A stretch of 64,000 nt of DNA. Origin: Cheilinus undulatus. Lineage: Eukaryota > Chordata > Actinopteri > Labriformes > Labridae. Below, piece by piece: positions 44,101 through 52,641 of the stretch. Under the pieces are notes generated by a model, which saw only the letters and a list, made by a program, of their open reading frames with translations, had not been told where the DNA came from and did no database searches. The DNA lies in NCBI RefSeq assembly GCF_018320785.1, contig NC_054885.1:12646421-12710420 (forward strand), written 5' to 3'. Positions within the stretch are counted from its first letter, which is position 1. Every line of letters starts with the position of its first letter. Position numbers and translations under genes: made by a program.

Positions 44101-47100
44101 CCATGTGTCTGGTGTGCAGTCAGAAATGGGCTTTATGGTGTCAATTTACATTATTTTCTAGCATTGCATAAGTACTAGCAGCATGGCATGTGGACAGGTT
44201 TATTCAAAGGAACATGTAAATGTATAATTTTTAGTGGCATGCAATGATCAAAATGAAATAATGTTGCTCCCTGCAGCTTTAGACTGACAGGAAAGAAAAT
44301 GGGAAAACATGAAAAGAAACAGTAAAAAACAAAAAAAAGATAAAGGCAATAGAAATATTAAAGGTAAATCAAAATGATTTGGATTTAAGTCCTTTTATTT
44401 AACCTAGCACTACTAGAACAACAGGTCTCCTTGTAATCCAAAAAGGATGCTGGGTAAAAACAGTTTATAGAATGAAGCTCCAGGAAGCAGAGAGACCGGC
44501 TGCTTCCTGTGTCCCAGCTGGCCATCAGGCAGTATTTCCTGTTTTGAGCTGATCACAGATCTTTTAACTTCCTGGTGCTGAAAGAGACTCAAAGAGGTCT
44601 GCAGGAGAGATCAGCACTGACTTGATGGGTTTAACATAACACACGTAAAATAACCACCACAGCAGCATCAGTCCTCCTATAGGTCAGTGGGATGTGGCTC
44701 TGAAATAGACATCATGAACTTACCTCAGCACTCAAAATGTTTACTCTTGAACGGAGCAAAAAAATATATGAAATAGTGAAGAAAATGATGTCAGGACTTA
44801 AAAAAATACAAAATATTTGACCCTGAAAATACTAGAAACAGGATATTTTACCGGCAGACTTGCAGAGATATGCTATATTTGCAATACTGTTTTGTCCCTT
44901 AGCTTTACTTCCTTAACCCTTTTTGTTTATTTTTCCATCACCTTTATTCACCTCTGATTTCTGCTTCCTGTCCTACAGCGAGGAGCGAATGACAGCGGCC
45001 CGAGTCAGGAAGTGTGTGAAGTGCGGGACGGGTCTGGTAAAGTCCGAGGGTTGTAATCGGATGTCATGTCGCTGTGGCAGCTTCATGTGTTACCTGTGCA
45101 GAGAGCCGATCACTGGCTACAACCACTTCTGCCAGCACGCGCGGTCTCCTGGCGCTCCCTGCCGCCACTGCCGAAAGTGCTCACTGTGGACTGACCCCAC
45201 GGTAAACTCTTGCACTTGTCATATTAAGACTTAAAAATTTGGTTGCCAGTAGAAGGGTTAACAGTTGTACTTTTTCACTCATTTGTTGTTGAAATCAGTG
45301 CGCGCTCAACTTAGTTGCCGTCTATGTTTAGCATACAGCTAAAAGTTGACAATCTGATTGAAGATCTGTCTTAAAGGTTTCTGTAGTTTTCAATGCTGAG
45401 ACTCTTTCAATTTTGAGACTCTGACTTGAGTCGCACACAGGTGTGCCTCACTCTTGACTTGAGCTGAAAGCTGGCCCTGAGAGGCTTCAGACTCAACTCG
45501 GACCCAAAGTTTGAGACCTGTGCCATATCATTTTATTTTTTTATCTGACACATCATTAATAGGAACTGAAAGCCAATTCCTCTCATCACATATAAGCCTC
45601 CATGTCTGGAGCGCCAGCAGCAACAGTCCACAATTAAGCACATCACCTCCAGCTGACAGGCCTGCTCAAGGTTAACATCAGTAACCTTCCAGGGTACTAA
45701 GTTCAAGAAGAGCCCTACCTCAAACCCCAAGTGTTTTGTAGAACCTTGTATATGATGTCACATGTGGTAAAAGTTAACTCTCAATTTCCCTCCCCTTTAC
45801 TGCAGCCTCTCTTAGCAACTCATGTAGAAAAGGGAGAGTAAAAAATCTGCCTCTGCAGTAACTTTATAGTAAACTTGTATCTACAGCATGATGCACATTA
45901 CTTTTTGTTGATATTGTAGGTTCTGTAAATTAATTACCAAGCCAATAGATGCCCTTTTAAATGTGATATCCAAAAAGTCTCTTCATTTTGATACTTTTAC
46001 CCTTCCAAACCTGCCTCTCTACACTTGACCACCTGACCACATGGCAGCCCGCAGTGACCTGGCGGCTGTATCACTTGCAACCATAGCCAGCAATTAGTCC
46101 CCAAGCAGCTAATGAGCTGGAGATTCTCCAGACACAGCAGAGCTGGCTCAGAGCAAGTCTTGGATGCTTTGCCAAGAAATAAATACTGAGAATCAGAGTC
46201 CTTTAATGTGATTGTCAAAGGAATCAGCTGCCCCTTTAACTAATGTATTCACTGGCTGATCGTCTCTGTTGCAGAGTTCAAAGAATTAACCTAAAAGTCA
46301 GAAGAACAAGTCGTCAACATGTTAGCTTAGAACAATCTGACCTGTCTGGTAACTTTCAGATGCAAGAAGTGTGAAACCAAAGCAGCAGTGTGATGTTGAA
46401 AGTTTAATGTTTAGTTGTGTCTTACAGGGATTAGGCAAAGATACACATGTAAGAACAGAGAGAGGCCAAAGAGACACAACACAAGGATCAGTGGTCTGCT
46501 AAGGCAGACTCTTCAGTTCTTTTACAGGTTTCTGATGCTGAATGTGTGACATATTATGTAACAGCATAATCAGAATTTACAACCTCAGTGAGCAGTTAAA
46601 AGTCTCCCTGTAGTATACCATCAGTATTATCAATATAGGTGGTTCTCTACTGTTGTAAAATGGTTCTCTGCTGGAAAACCTTTGATTGCTCCCCTCAGGT
46701 AGGAGGGAGTTTCTGCCTCATGTGATGGGAGTTCAAATATCTCATGAATGAGGGTAAAATAGAGCGTGAGATTGAGAGATGGATTTGTGCAGCATCGGCA
46801 CTATTGCAGGCATGACGAGGGAGCTGAGCAGGAAGGGAATGCTTTGATTTACCAGTTGATCATTCTTCGATCCTCACCTATGGTTGTAAGCCTTGGGAAA
46901 AGACCAAAAGAATGAGGTCAGCTGAAATTAGTGTCCTCTGAAGGGAGACTGGCATACAAAATTATCATGAACTCTTCATGCACACTGGAGAGTCTGCATT
47001 ACTGCCCAAACGGTAGCTGACACCGCCAGTTTCATGCCAGTTCCTGGTCCTGTCACCACAGTTCCTGCTTGTTTGACACCGTGGCAACTGAAAACGAGCT

Positions 47101-50024
47101 TTTTATTAGGTATGCACACATGCATTGGTTTAACATTGGTTTCAGTTGGTAATGGCCTTGTTTACAGACATGAGCTATTGGCCAAATGACAGCAGGTATC
47201 AGTTATCAATGTTTAAAGAAGAGATCATTTTAGAAAGCAGAGGAAGCGAATAGTTACTCTGATCTGAGTTCCTGGTCAAATGTGAGAGTTTATGTACTAG
47301 GAGTGTTAGACCAAAAGAAGTATCAAAAAGAACATTAGCATTGATTTTGGTTTGTTATTTCAAACATTGATGTTGGTATCACCCCTATTTTTTTTTACAA
47401 TAACTGCATCTCTACATGTATGTTAAATATGGAGCTGATAAGTGTTGAGTCTCCGTTTGTTAAACTCCAGTTGGTACAAAGAAGAAAAGGGACATCTGAG
47501 GAGGGAATGTCTGGCCAGCGAATCAGCTGAGGCAGATGATGGTGGTTTTGCACTTCTTCAGCAACTGAGTGAGACATTCATGAGTAAATTGCAGGTAGTT
47601 GAATGCATTTTGTATTTTTGTAGGTTTATTTTGAAGGAGGTTCAGATCAGATATGTGATATGGCATACATAAACACAGAAGTTTAAATCAGGCTTTGGAG
47701 AGAGAGTTAGGAGCTTGGTCAGTCAGAGAGAGCTCGGAGTAGAGCCTCTGCTCCTTAGTATTGAAAGGAACCTGCTGAGATGGTTCAGGCAACTGGGCAG
47801 GATGCGTCCTGGTTGCCCCTCTTTGGAGGTCTTCTGAAAATGTCAGAATTGGAGGAGACCCCGGGGTATATCCAGAACTCAATGGAGGAATTGAATGTAC
47901 CATCTGGCCTCAGAATGCCTCAGAATTCTCCGGAAGATGTGGGAAATTGTTACTGGAGGAGGGGATGTCTGGGTTAACTTGCATAGCCTGCTGCCATCAG
48001 GATCTGGTGATGGATGGATGGATGGATGGATGGATGCACAAAATCTGATGGACAGATAGAGGATGGATGGATATTTTTTGTGTAAGATTGAGCAAAGTCT
48101 AACAAAGATGGAGAAAAGCAGAATATGTAAACAAAACTGAAGACAAATAGTTGAACAAAGCATTGGAAAAAAGGAAAACAAACAAAACTAGACTATACAA
48201 ACACCATGGACAGCAAATGTAAATAAAGACAAATACAGAATCCAAAACAAGAAAGAAAAGATCAATATTTTCACTTTTTCAATTTTTTAAACCATTTCTC
48301 AGCAGATGCAAAATTGTCTCCTTGATTTATGAAATATGTCCATTAATCTTTTTAAAATACATGTATTTTTCTCCCGCTAAATAACGGTTGTGTAGTAGTT
48401 GATTCACACTGAGAGAACAGTAAAAATTATTGCCTCTAAAATTGAATTGATAACTTTTTCTGTGTTTCTACAGCAAGATGATGAGCGAATCATTCAGGAG
48501 ATCCAGAAGGAGGGTGAGGCCGAGCTGAATAAGAAGAGTGCAGGTCAGTGCCGTTCTCTTAAATATATGATGAAGAAAAGATGTGAGTTATGAAGAGAAA
48601 TGTTTGACTGCAGCCTCTCTTCTTCCTCTCTACTTCCTCCTCTTTGTCTTTTCAAACTTTTTTGTTCAAATATGTCGGATGTTTACAGCAGATACCAGCA
48701 GCAGTAGCAGAGGTGTTTCCTGTGTTTTGTTTGTTTGACAGTGTTTGTGTAGAGGTCGTGCAAGGTTGCATTAAAACCTCTTGGGCACTGATCATCAACT
48801 GGTGGCCCGAGGGCCATATCAGACCCCCCAAAGCTTTCTGTCCCGCCCCCAAGAGTAAGAGTATCTTTTGGCTTTAAATGTCTGCAGCTGGTAAATCCAC
48901 CCAAAAAAAACAATTATAATGTTGAAATACTTTTAGAATTACTTAAAGTTTGATCTGTTTTTACAGAAATTCATTTGTCAGCCATTATTAGTTAATATCT
49001 TTTTAAAATGGCTTGAGACTGGCAGAAATGTTGCAATAATGGCCAGAATAATTGATAAAAAGGGTTAGAGGGGGGCAGAAAGGGACAAAAAATTGGCAGG
49101 AAATGTGATTCAAAGAGGTTAAAATGGCAAGAATTGGTAAAGGAGGAAAAATGCATCAAAATGGGTTAAAAGTAGCAAAAATGGTGCAAAAAAGGTAATA
49201 AAAAAGGGGTTGAAAAACTGCAAAAATAGATGACAAGTGGCAGAAATGGATAAAAGAGTTACACAAAGGGGATAAAACATGCACGAAAAGTGGTTTAGAA
49301 GGGGTTAAAGAAAGGGAAATATTGGGTTCAAGAGGCAAAAATGGGCAAAAAGTATCAAAATGGGTTTAAAGTGGCAGAAATATAGCATAAATAGCCTGGC
49401 AAGTAGTGAAAAGTGGTTAAAGAGTCGCCCATGGGGGCAATAATTGGCAGGAGAATTGCAAAAAGAGGATGAAGAGTGGCAAAATGGGCAAAGAGTGGCA
49501 AAAAACATCAAAAAGGGGTTAAGATTCAGTGCCTTGTGTTGGTCCTTGTCAGCCACCATACATCAGATAGACTATATCGAACACCTCTTCTAACCTCTTC
49601 TTTTTACTCCTCAGATAATTCAGGGAAGAGGGTCGGCCCTCCACCCGAGCCAATCACTGAAGCCAAGCGTCCACGCGTGGGTCCTCCCCCTGAAAACCCA
49701 CCGAACCCCCCTGCCCCTCCCCACCCCCCCCACCCTCAGGCGGTACAAGCTCCCCTGTTTGTGCCTCCACGGCCCCGCTACCCACCTGGTCCGCCACAGG
49801 GCCGGATGTACCACCAGGTTATCATGCCCCGGCTGCCCCCGGGCCCTTACGTGCCCCCGCTGCAGCCGCTGCCCCTCATGAACAATAACAACAACAACAA
49901 CCACCATCACCACCACCACCACCACCACAACAACGGTCCTGTAAACCCCCATCACCACAACATGGACATGATGGACCTGCCCATGCACTACGGACCGCCG
50001 CAGCGCTACTACAGACGCTTCTAA
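20062..50024 (+). CDS. rnf216: RNF216 (TRIAD3) RBR-type E3 ubiquitin ligase
   Basis: Sixteen exons join in frame to 1103 codons plus stop, longer than human (about 866-923). The N-terminus [20 protein letters not shown] parallels human [20 protein letters not shown]. A SUMO-interaction-like [12 protein letters not shown] follows at about residue 30. Residues 67-500 are one large Ser/Thr/Pro/Gln-rich exon. Residues 501-715 are helical. The RING-IBR-RING domain spans about 716-944 (CGCC..., CPFCNF..., [20 protein letters not shown]) with the likely catalytic Cys at residue 895 (45052-45054). The tail is Pro-rich with Asn and His runs. In the known family RNF216 ubiquitinates TLRs, RIPK1, BECN1 and Arc. 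The start is chosen for a strong context (AACATGG) and N-terminal homology. Confidence 0.95.
20286..22212 (+). mobile_element. decayed Tc1-like transposon with a nested insertion
   Basis: The left end resembles the TIR of the copies at 51266 and 58165 (caacaactgaaattccaaag) and the right end ends gggttg before TA. A coding relic near 21601 reads [18 protein letters not shown] and [11 protein letters not shown], then slips frame before the QQDNA catalytic motif. The inner right terminal repeat is partly deleted. Interrupted at 20703-21235. Confidence 0.8.
20703..21235. mobile_element. hAT-like MITE inside the Tc1 copy
   Basis: Ends cactcattcccaaag and gttttggaaacactg are imperfect inverted repeats. 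The Tc1 sequence resumes directly after it (acattatatcatcaag). Flanks ataaacag and atctacat are a poor duplication. A shorter relative lies at 31873-32215, sharing blocks such as gattgagtc(t/c)(g/a)gaatta. Confidence 0.65.
22811..23301. mobile_element. hAT-like MITE, CAGTGGTTCTCAACT termini
   Basis: Inverted ends CAGTGGTTCTCAACT and agttgagaaccactg are perfect over 15 bases. Flanks ctttatag and ctttatcg match at 7 of 8, a hAT-type duplication. The interior has the common fish repeat word ctccgccaaggaggttatg and gtta/gttt short repeats; no transposase. Confidence 0.82.
23748..23878 (+). CDS. rnf216: rnf216 exon, SIM-like acidic segment
   Basis: Encodes [20 protein letters not shown] then [20 protein letters not shown] and SILE. 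Hydrophobic ITIS followed by acids matches the human ITISDSSDEE. Donor GTAAAA. Confidence 0.92.
24068..25369 (+). CDS. rnf216: rnf216 large Ser/Thr/Pro/Gln-rich exon
   Basis: A 434-codon exon starting [13 protein letters not shown] and ending RALITGV. Degenerate units built on GTSTHxK..PQ recur about six times between residues ~110 and ~290, followed by Pro/Gln/Val-rich sequence. It is predicted disordered and far longer than the equivalent human region. Acceptor cttgcag, donor GTGAGT. Confidence 0.92.
25617..25693 (+). CDS. rnf216: rnf216 exon
   Basis: Encodes [20 protein letters not shown] and VKDLN, an amphipathic helical segment upstream of the RBR. Donor GTAAGA; Val split GT|T. Confidence 0.88.
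25925..26033 (+). CDS. rnf216: rnf216 exon
   Basis: Encodes [20 protein letters not shown] and [25 protein letters not shown] fits the RNF216 pre-RBR region. Donor GTAAAA. Confidence 0.9.
26234..26395 (+). CDS. rnf216: rnf216 exon
   Basis: Encodes [20 protein letters not shown] through [20 protein letters not shown] to ITRK, a helical region of the family upstream of the RBR. Donor GTATCT. Confidence 0.92.
26396..27210 (+). other. rnf216 intron
   Basis: Nothing recognised. Confidence 0.65.
27211..27322 (+). CDS. rnf216: rnf216 exon
   Basis: Encodes [20 protein letters not shown] then [17 protein letters not shown]. The basic KRRRSR cluster could be a nuclear signal (inference). Gly split G|GC. 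Confidence 0.91.
27323..27727 (+). other. rnf216 intron
   Basis: Nothing recognised. Confidence 0.65.
27728..27861 (+). CDS. rnf216: rnf216 exon
   Basis: Encodes [20 protein letters not shown] through [19 protein letters not shown]. Donor GTACGC after a complete codon. Confidence 0.92.
28196..28850. repeat. degenerate AT-rich tandem array
   Basis: Repeats the words tattttgaccttttaaac and atgatttgactttt at roughly 40-45 base spacing, on both sides of the inserted SINE. Confidence 0.65.
28394..28568 (-). mobile_element. tRNA-derived SINE
   Basis: Read on the minus strand it starts GGGGCATAGATGGCCTGGTG, with an A-box-like TGGCCTGGTGG (28549-28559) and a B-box GAGTTCGAGTCC (near 28505-28516). 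A body rich in CTCTCCC and a tail ending atcagtaaaggcattaaaag follow. The tRNA part looks Leu/Ser-like. Flanks are too AT-rich to define a duplication. Confidence 0.78.
29300..29350 (+). CDS. rnf216: rnf216 micro-exon, 17 codons
   Basis: Encodes [17 protein letters not shown], matching the short family segment just before the RBR. Both ends fall on codon boundaries, so skipping it would keep frame. Confidence 0.92.
29505..29633 (-). mobile_element. second type of tRNA-derived SINE
   Basis: The minus strand reads GGGTTTAGCTCAATGGGTAG, a typical tRNA 5' end with A-box TAGCTCAATGG (29611-29621). A decayed B-box GGGATGGACTCC follows (29548-29559). The anticodon arm is degenerate, so this is a retroposon and not a tRNA gene. 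Confidence 0.7.
29670..29870 (+). mobile_element. hAT-like MITE fragment
   Basis: The left end tagagatgcacaattttgga and interior catattcaatatgcc-type words resemble the elements at 2674 and 37290. No matching right end, so probably truncated. Confidence 0.45.
30322..30459 (+). CDS. rnf216: rnf216 exon, RING1 start
   Basis: Encodes [20 protein letters not shown] then [20 protein letters not shown]. The C-x-C-C ... C-x-H-x3-C-x2-C pattern is the zinc ligand set of RING1, which binds the E2. Acceptor cctctag. Confidence 0.95.
30460..30955 (+). other. rnf216 intron
   Basis: Nothing recognised. Confidence 0.65.
30956..31104 (+). CDS. rnf216: rnf216 exon, RING1 end to IBR
   Basis: Encodes [20 protein letters not shown] through [20 protein letters not shown] to CADELV. 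Donor GTAAGT; Arg split CG|G. Confidence 0.95.
31105..33079 (+). other. rnf216 intron
   Basis: One hAT-like MITE (31873-32215). Otherwise nothing recognised. Confidence 0.65.
31873..32215. mobile_element. hAT-like MITE
   Basis: Ends cactcattcc and ggaaaatactg are weakly inverted. Flanks gtgtaaag (31865-31872) and gtgtaatg (32216-32223) match 7 of 8. It shares interior blocks with 20703-21235 in the same orientation. Confidence 0.7.
33080..33158 (+). CDS. rnf216: rnf216 exon, IBR first half
   Basis: Encodes [20 protein letters not shown] and PNPRCRK, with CxxC and C-x4-C zinc ligands of the in-between-RING domain. Donor GTCAGT. Confidence 0.94.
35677..35873. repeat. AT-rich interspersed repeat bounded by an 18-base direct repeat
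   Basis: The word ctcaaaaaattagaatat occurs at 35677-35694 and again at 35856-35873. The sequence between resembles a common fish non-coding repeat; class not assigned. Confidence 0.6.
36355..39780 (+). repeat. cluster of related ~200-335-base intronic repeat units
   Basis: Copies at about 36365-36480, 36580-36775, 39066-39260 and 39402-39610, with a partial one at 39690-39780. They share tattccacatgtggtta, gtgattacttcatgaaagc and gggaagtgtgcacagaagtg words plus CA-rich spacers. No coding content. Confidence 0.65.
37290..37716 (+). mobile_element. hAT-like MITE, same family as 2674
   Basis: The left end has gcacgatactggatttttgc and the right end ttgcatcccta. Flanks atatttaa and atattgaa match 7 of 8. 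Confidence 0.65.
41391..41488 (+). CDS. rnf216: rnf216 exon, IBR second half
   Basis: Encodes [20 protein letters not shown] then [12 protein letters not shown]. It supplies CxxC and H-x4-C zinc ligands of the IBR. Phe split TT|C. Confidence 0.94.
41489..44978 (+). other. rnf216 intron
   Basis: A LINE 3' tail (43690-43866) is the only recognised item. Near 41640 the phrase agggttgaatgatatttga could be a decayed hAT terminus. Confidence 0.6.
43690..43866 (+). mobile_element. LINE (L2-like) 3' tail fragment
   Basis: ggaccccaggaagaatagcc then gctaatggggatcttataaa is a familiar 3' end of fish L2-type LINEs, followed by a gaaa microsatellite. No reverse transcriptase coding present. Confidence 0.6.
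44979..45201 (+). CDS. rnf216: rnf216 exon, catalytic RING2
   Basis: Encodes [20 protein letters not shown] then [20 protein letters not shown] through [16 protein letters not shown]. The GCNRMSC cysteine (codon 45052-45054) is the expected thioester-forming residue of RBR ligases. All flanking zinc ligands are present, so the enzyme looks active. Confidence 0.96.
45202..48473 (+). other. rnf216 intron
   Basis: A LINE 3' fragment with its ggat microsatellite (47690-48036) is the only recognised item; no gene evident elsewhere. Confidence 0.6.
47690..48036 (+). mobile_element. non-LTR retrotransposon 3' end with (GGAT)n
   Basis: Read in frame-broken form, ctgctgagatggttcaggca and following bases match the C-terminal coding end of fish LINEs (LRWFGH.. 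type) with GC-rich gagg words. It closes with a ggat repeat (48008-48036). RTE or Rex type is likely but not certain. Confidence 0.62.
48474..48543 (+). CDS. rnf216: rnf216 exon, post-RBR helix
   Basis: Encodes [20 protein letters not shown] and KSA, matching the human DDEKLIEEIQKEAEEEQ helix. Donor GTCAGT; Asp split G|AT. Confidence 0.93.
48544..49614 (+). other. rnf216 last intron
   Basis: Opens with unremarkable sequence, then a hAT-terminus-like word (48787) and the purine-rich tandem array 49000-49525. Confidence 0.6.
48787..49525. repeat. purine-rich degenerate tandem array, block 1
   Basis: From about 49000 the words aaaagtggcaaaaatgggtt recur at about 20-base spacing. It is preceded by cactgatcatcaactggtgg (48787), which resembles a hAT terminus, so the array may be the interior of a MITE. 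Related blocks lie at 54775 and 55850. Confidence 0.6.
49615..50024 (+). CDS. rnf216: rnf216 last coding exon, Pro-rich tail
   Basis: Encodes [20 protein letters not shown] through Pro-rich segments to YYRRF and TAA. It matches the human tail in layout (RIGPPLEKP..., YVPPL, MP..., R-F end). It contains Asn x7 (49881-49901) and His x9 (49902-49928) runs. Confidence 0.95.
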
Positions 50025-50085
50025 CACAGATTCTGTGGCGAGCGTGGGCATCCCGGTCCAGTCAGCTCGTCCATGAACACACAAA

Positions 50086-50227
50086 GATGTACTTTTCATT
50101 TCAGGCCTGTTTTTGAGACCTGATATCTTTTCCCCTTTCTGTTTATCACCCTTTTCAGAGCTCATGTGCCGTTTTGGGATTCCTTCATCACTTAGTCGCT
50201 AAAACGCACTGAAATGAAAAGTACGTC
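50086..50227 (+). promoter_or_regulatory. inverted repeat in the rnf216 3'UTR
   Basis: GTACTTTTCATTTCAG (50089-50104) and CTGAAATGAAAAGTAC (50209-50224) are perfect reverse complements over 16 bases. Three more pairs (one G-U) extend the stem. The loop is about 104 bases. Function unknown. Confidence 0.7.
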
Positions 50228-50453
50228 CACAGTTCAGACTTTGCCTTCTCCCGCTGAATTCGGGACTTCAGTAGTGAAGTGGATCCGTTTTATTTTCATC
50301 ATGTTCGGTTTGAGGTCTGGGTTGAGCTGGCGGACGGTTTAGAAACTTAAGACAATTTATTTCTGCTTTATACAAATATTTTTGAGTACATATTTGAAAA
50401 AAAAAGTTAGCATTCCCTTCTGTATCTTTTTTGTGTGAAGTCACACATTTTCT

Positions 50454-50459
50454 AATAAA
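50454..50459 (+). terminator. rnf216 poly(A) signal
   Basis: AATAAA followed within 20 bases by a tgtgtgag GT-rich element. Confidence 0.75.
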
Positions 50460-50479
50460 GCATTGAGTCACATGTGTGA

Positions 50480-51265
50480 GTTAAAAAATGCTTCTTGAAG
50501 CTTAAAGTGATTCCTCTTTTTTCTCTCAGCCTCTCTCTCCTCCCTCCTCTCAGGCTGAAAAAAGGGGCTGACTCATGAAAACTGAGCCCCGGGGCTGTAA
50601 ACCAATCAAATGACAGAGCGTCTCCTTTCCACCAATCATGATGCAGCGACAGTCAGGCTTTGTGCTGTCACAGAGAGAGGGGACTTCTTTGTTCAGCCAA
50701 GTGTGCTGCGAGTGTGACAAATCACTTTGCTACACACACACTCGTTCAGTGCCTCTTGTTTCTGCATGCAGAGTATAAAAGTAGCACAGAAAAGCCCCGT
50801 TTTAGCCCAGGGGTCCTAATGGGTTTAGTCATGGGTGGTATGAGACAGATTGTGTCTGTATGCGGGCCAGAATTAGGCTTTAATCACATTCAGGATCTGC
50901 TAACAGCAGCCAAGAGCATCATGAATGAGAAGATGTATTTAAGACAGATACATGAGGACATGGCGGGGATCCATGGAGTCTTTGTGAATCTTAATGGAAG
51001 CGGTACAGCAGCGTAGTACTGTAGCATGGCATACTGACTTTAATTTAATATGAATGCAGTGTTTTATATCGTATAGCTTTAAATTATCGCACATTGCTCA
51101 CTGTAATAATGCAGCTTGGCTTTAGCTAGACGACAGCAAGATATGGAAGCAAAACTGAGCTTTATTCAGACCCTAGATGCTAACATGTTTGGATACTAAT
51201 GCTATGGTTTTCTTCAGCAACCGTGAACCATGAGGATTGTGAGCCGCATATATAACACTGAACTA
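50480..51265 (+). promoter_or_regulatory. promoter-like patch downstream of rnf216
   Basis: CCAAT boxes at 50602 and 50633, an AP-1-like TGACTCATGA at 50570 and TATAAAAG at 50774-50781 are arranged as for a plus-strand core promoter. A frame of about 66 codons (ATG at 50818) follows, of no recognisable family. No other gene seen. Confidence 0.35.
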
Positions 51266-52034
51266 CAACCCCAATTCCCAAAAAGTTGGGATGTTGTGTA
51301 AAATGTAGATAAAAACAGAATAATGAAACAGACATTTTAACATTTCATTAAAAATATAAGTTCACTTTGAATTTGATGGTAGCAACCTGTCTCAAAAAAG
51401 TAGGGACAGGACAACGTAAGGCTTGAAAAGTACCTGGTACTTAGAAGTAAAAATGGGCAGAGGTTCCCCAGGCTGCTAAAAACTGCCTCTAAAAATTGTG
51501 AACAATTTCAGGAAAAATGTGCCTCAATGTAATTGTTAAGACTCTTATCTCTGTGCACATGGTACAAGTCAGCAGGTCAGTATTGGATGCTTGTGATCTT
51601 TGGGCCCTCGGGTGGCACTGCATTAAAAACAAGCATGAGTCTATACTGTAAATCACTGTGTCAAAACAGTTGGCCATGCCATTCACAAATGCAGGTTAAA
51701 GCTGCATCATGCAAAGAAGAAGCCATGTGTGAACACAATCCAGTGATGCCAGTATCTTCTCTGGGCCAAAGCTCAATGAAAATGGACTGAGGCAACATTA
51801 AAACCATGGACGCTGTGTCCTTTGGACTAAGGAGTAGAGGAACCATCCAGCTTGTTATCAGAGCACAGTTCAAAAGCCTGTATCACTGATGGTATGGGGT
51901 TGTATTAGTGCCTATGGTGTGGGCAGCTTTCACATCCGGAAAAGAAGGATCAGTGCTGAAAAGTATAGAGTTTTGGGTGCAACATATGCCTTGCATTTCA
52001 GCAAGACAATGCTAAACTATATACAGCATCCATC

Positions 52035-52641
52035 CAGTGTTAATTTTGACAGCTGTTTTTAATTTTACTCTCAGTCTTAGTCTTTAGATAAAATGCCTTT
52101 TAGTTTTAATCACATTGAAGTCATTTCTACCCCTTAAAGTTTTAGTCAACCAACACTCAAAAACATTTTAGTCTAGTTTTAGTCCATAAAAAATCCTCAC
52201 CTTTTAGTCCAAGCACTTATTCTCTTGCCTGAATCTGGTACCAAACCATCATAGTGTATTCTACGCACTCTGCCAAATCTGGGGTCCCTGCTTTCTACAG
52301 CTGTGAGATAGCATAGATACAGATGCATTTTATTTTCACAGGTTTGACTGATTTTTAATGTCAGATGAAAACTAAACAATTTAGAGAATAGTTTTAGTCA
52401 TCTCTACAAAAACTAAACCTACTTTTAGTCATCAAAGATCGAGTTTTGGCTAGTCTCAGTCTAGTCTTTTTTTTTTTTTTTAGATTTATTTTTGGGCCTT
52501 TAATGATAGAGGAAAAAGGGACAAGAGAGCTGGGGACATACATGGGGAAAGCCTTAAACCACTAGGCCACCTGCGCCCCAGTCTAGTCTATCTTATAGAA
52601 AAAAAAGCTGTCATAGTTTTAGTCGATGAAAATTAACACTG
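52035..52641. mobile_element. hAT MITE inserted in the Tc1 copy
   Basis: Perfect 13-base inverted ends CAGTGTTAATTTT and aaaattaacactg, with a perfect 8-bp duplication catccatc at 52027-52034 and 52642-52649. Interior is rich in ttttagtc words; no transposase. Confidence 0.92.
52468..52578 (-). mobile_element. SINE inserted in the hAT MITE
   Basis: Perfect 11-base duplication cagtctagtct at 52457-52467 and 52579-52589. The minus strand starts GGGGCGCAGGTGGCCTAGTG and ends in a long A tail. It is related to 28394 but lacks the B-box half through internal deletion. Confidence 0.9.

Larger units (their letters stand above)
50025..50480 (+). other. rnf216: rnf216 3'UTR
   Basis: Short, about 450 bases. 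It holds a long inverted repeat (50086-50104 with 50209-50227) and ends after AATAAA at 50454. Confidence 0.75.

Noticed and set aside
45420..45520. gacttgagtcg and gactcaactcgg words
   Set aside because: Looks like a fragment of a common fish repeat, but too short and diverged to assign.
49000..49525. CRISPR-like regular repeats
   Set aside because: Units are degenerate, contiguous and without spacers, in a vertebrate intron.
49620..50165. 181-codon minus-strand frame rich in Val
   Set aside because: Antisense of the rnf216 last exon; the Val run is the reverse of the Asn/His codons.
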